From Candidatus Halarchaeoplasma halalkaliphilum (lineage in GTDB: Archaea; Thermoplasmatota; Thermoplasmata; Halarchaeoplasmatales; Halarchaeoplasmataceae): 6,034 bases of DNA. The notes beneath the pieces were generated by a model. That model searched no databases. It was not told the origin of the DNA and was given only the letters and a program-made list of their open reading frames with translations. How positions within the stretch are numbered: position 1 is the stretch's first letter; every line of letters begins with the position of its first letter. Location: positions 1-6,034 of the forward strand of contig SLLU01000061.1 of the NCBI GenBank assembly GCA_007133925.1, read 5' to 3'. Below, piece after piece: positions 5,616 through 6,034 of the stretch. A program made the translations under genes and the position numbers.

Positions 5616-6034
5616 TCACAGTCCTGCAACCTCTTCTATGGCATCCGTTAGCTCCTTGATACTTTCCAAGGTGTGGTCGCCCATGTGACCGATACGGAAC
5701 GTCTTTTCCTTCAACTTGGCGCCGTATCCATTGGAGAATAACATGCCGTATTTACTATCCACTTCTTTACGGAGTGCATCTATATTGAGGTCCCTGGTGT
5801 TTTTTACCGTGCTGACCGTCTGGGACCAATATCCCTCTTCGGGGAACATCTCGAAATGCTTCTGTGCCCAATTCCGTGTGTACTCAGCCATGGCCAGATG
5901 TCTATCAGATCGGTTCTTATGACCTTCTTCCAGCATATGCTTCATCTGCTCGCGATACGCCAGCATCAAAGATATGGCAGGTGTTGAAGGAGTCTGACCT
6001 TTTTTCTTGTAATAATCAATGTTCTGGGCAAAAC
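5616..6034 (-). CDS. Class V PLP-dependent aminotransferase (alanine/serine-glyoxylate type), 5'-truncated
   Basis: Only the C-terminal 138 residues are present; the frame is open to the right edge, so ATG/TTG codons near 5966-5969 are internal. The class V aminotransferase pattern is clear: DYYKKKGQTPSTPAIS (6-21), then a helix followed by LEEGHKNRSDRHLAMAEYT, and finally FRIGHMGDHT, whose Arg113 (numbering from the first full codon, at 6032) corresponds to the substrate-carboxylate arginine. The PLP-binding lysine lies in the missing part; full-length family members have about 380 residues. Members transfer amino groups between alanine or serine and glyoxylate/pyruvate, or act as phosphoserine aminotransferases in archaea and anaerobes that lack classical SerC. 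Next to the serA-type gene, phosphohydroxypyruvate transamination is the best guess. The stop overlaps a possible GTG start of that gene and is 5 nt before its ATG, so the two are co-transcribed. Substrate is inferred from context. Confidence 0.9.
   Translation of the reverse strand, partial: FAQNIDYYKKKGQTPSTPAISLMLAYREQMKHMLEEGHKNRSDRHLAMAEYTRNWAQKHFEMFPEEGYWSQTVSTVKNTRDLNIDALRKEVDSKYGMLFSNGYGAKLKEKTFRIGHMGDHTLESIKELTDAIEEVAGL

Noticed and set aside
5964..5969. ATG/TTG pair as a start for a short 117-residue protein
   Set aside because: The frame continues to the right edge with typical class V aminotransferase sequence (GQTPSTPAIS), so these codons are internal.

Overview
The window looks archaeal. 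It encodes aIF1A (the archaeal counterpart of eIF1A) and the archaea-specific tRNA cytidine-56 2'-O-methyltransferase aTrm56. Upstream regions carry TATA-like boxes at leaderless or short-leader spacing. Genes are packed with 4-6 nt overlaps or gaps, and AGA/AGG (Arg) and ATA (Ile) codons are frequent. A euryarchaeal lineage such as the Thermoplasmata-related groups fits, but I cannot fix the genus from the sequence.

Layout, plus strand: (1) the 3' part of a dihydroorotase gene (pyrC), to 917; (2) aIF1A, 961-1296, behind a TATA-like box; (3) a short intergenic region, 1297-1390, holding an exact 12-bp direct repeat and an AT-rich promoter-like element; (4) a tight three-gene operon: a small protein with two winged-helix-like segments (1391-1885), a four-helix membrane protein with a very acidic tail (1891-2415), and a fusion of aTrm56 with a C-terminal HD-hydrolase domain (2412-3416). 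Minus strand, reading from the right edge inwards: the 3' part of a class V PLP aminotransferase gene (to 5616), a D-3-phosphoglycerate dehydrogenase-type 2-hydroxyacid dehydrogenase (4690-5610) and a DUF1015 protein (3413-4684). The plus and minus operons converge and share 4 bp across their stop codons.

The minus-strand cluster reads as a serine/hydroxyacid metabolism operon: oxidation of 3-phosphoglycerate (or reduction of hydroxypyruvate), transamination, and a third protein of unproven function that is translationally close to both. No phosphoserine phosphatase (serB) is visible. The DUF1015 protein carries an ADGHHRYETA motif that recalls the DGHxR motif of ParB/sulfiredoxin-fold serine kinases, so it is a good candidate for an unassigned step. 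The plus-strand operon joins a probable DNA-binding protein, a membrane protein and a tRNA-modification/HD-hydrolase fusion, a combination whose logic is not obvious.

No tRNA or rRNA genes, insertion sequences, CRISPR arrays or origins were seen. No gene-free stretch exceeds about 100 bases. The two most useful leads are the DUF1015-serA-aminotransferase operon and the aTrm56-HD fusion in its regulator/membrane-protein operon.
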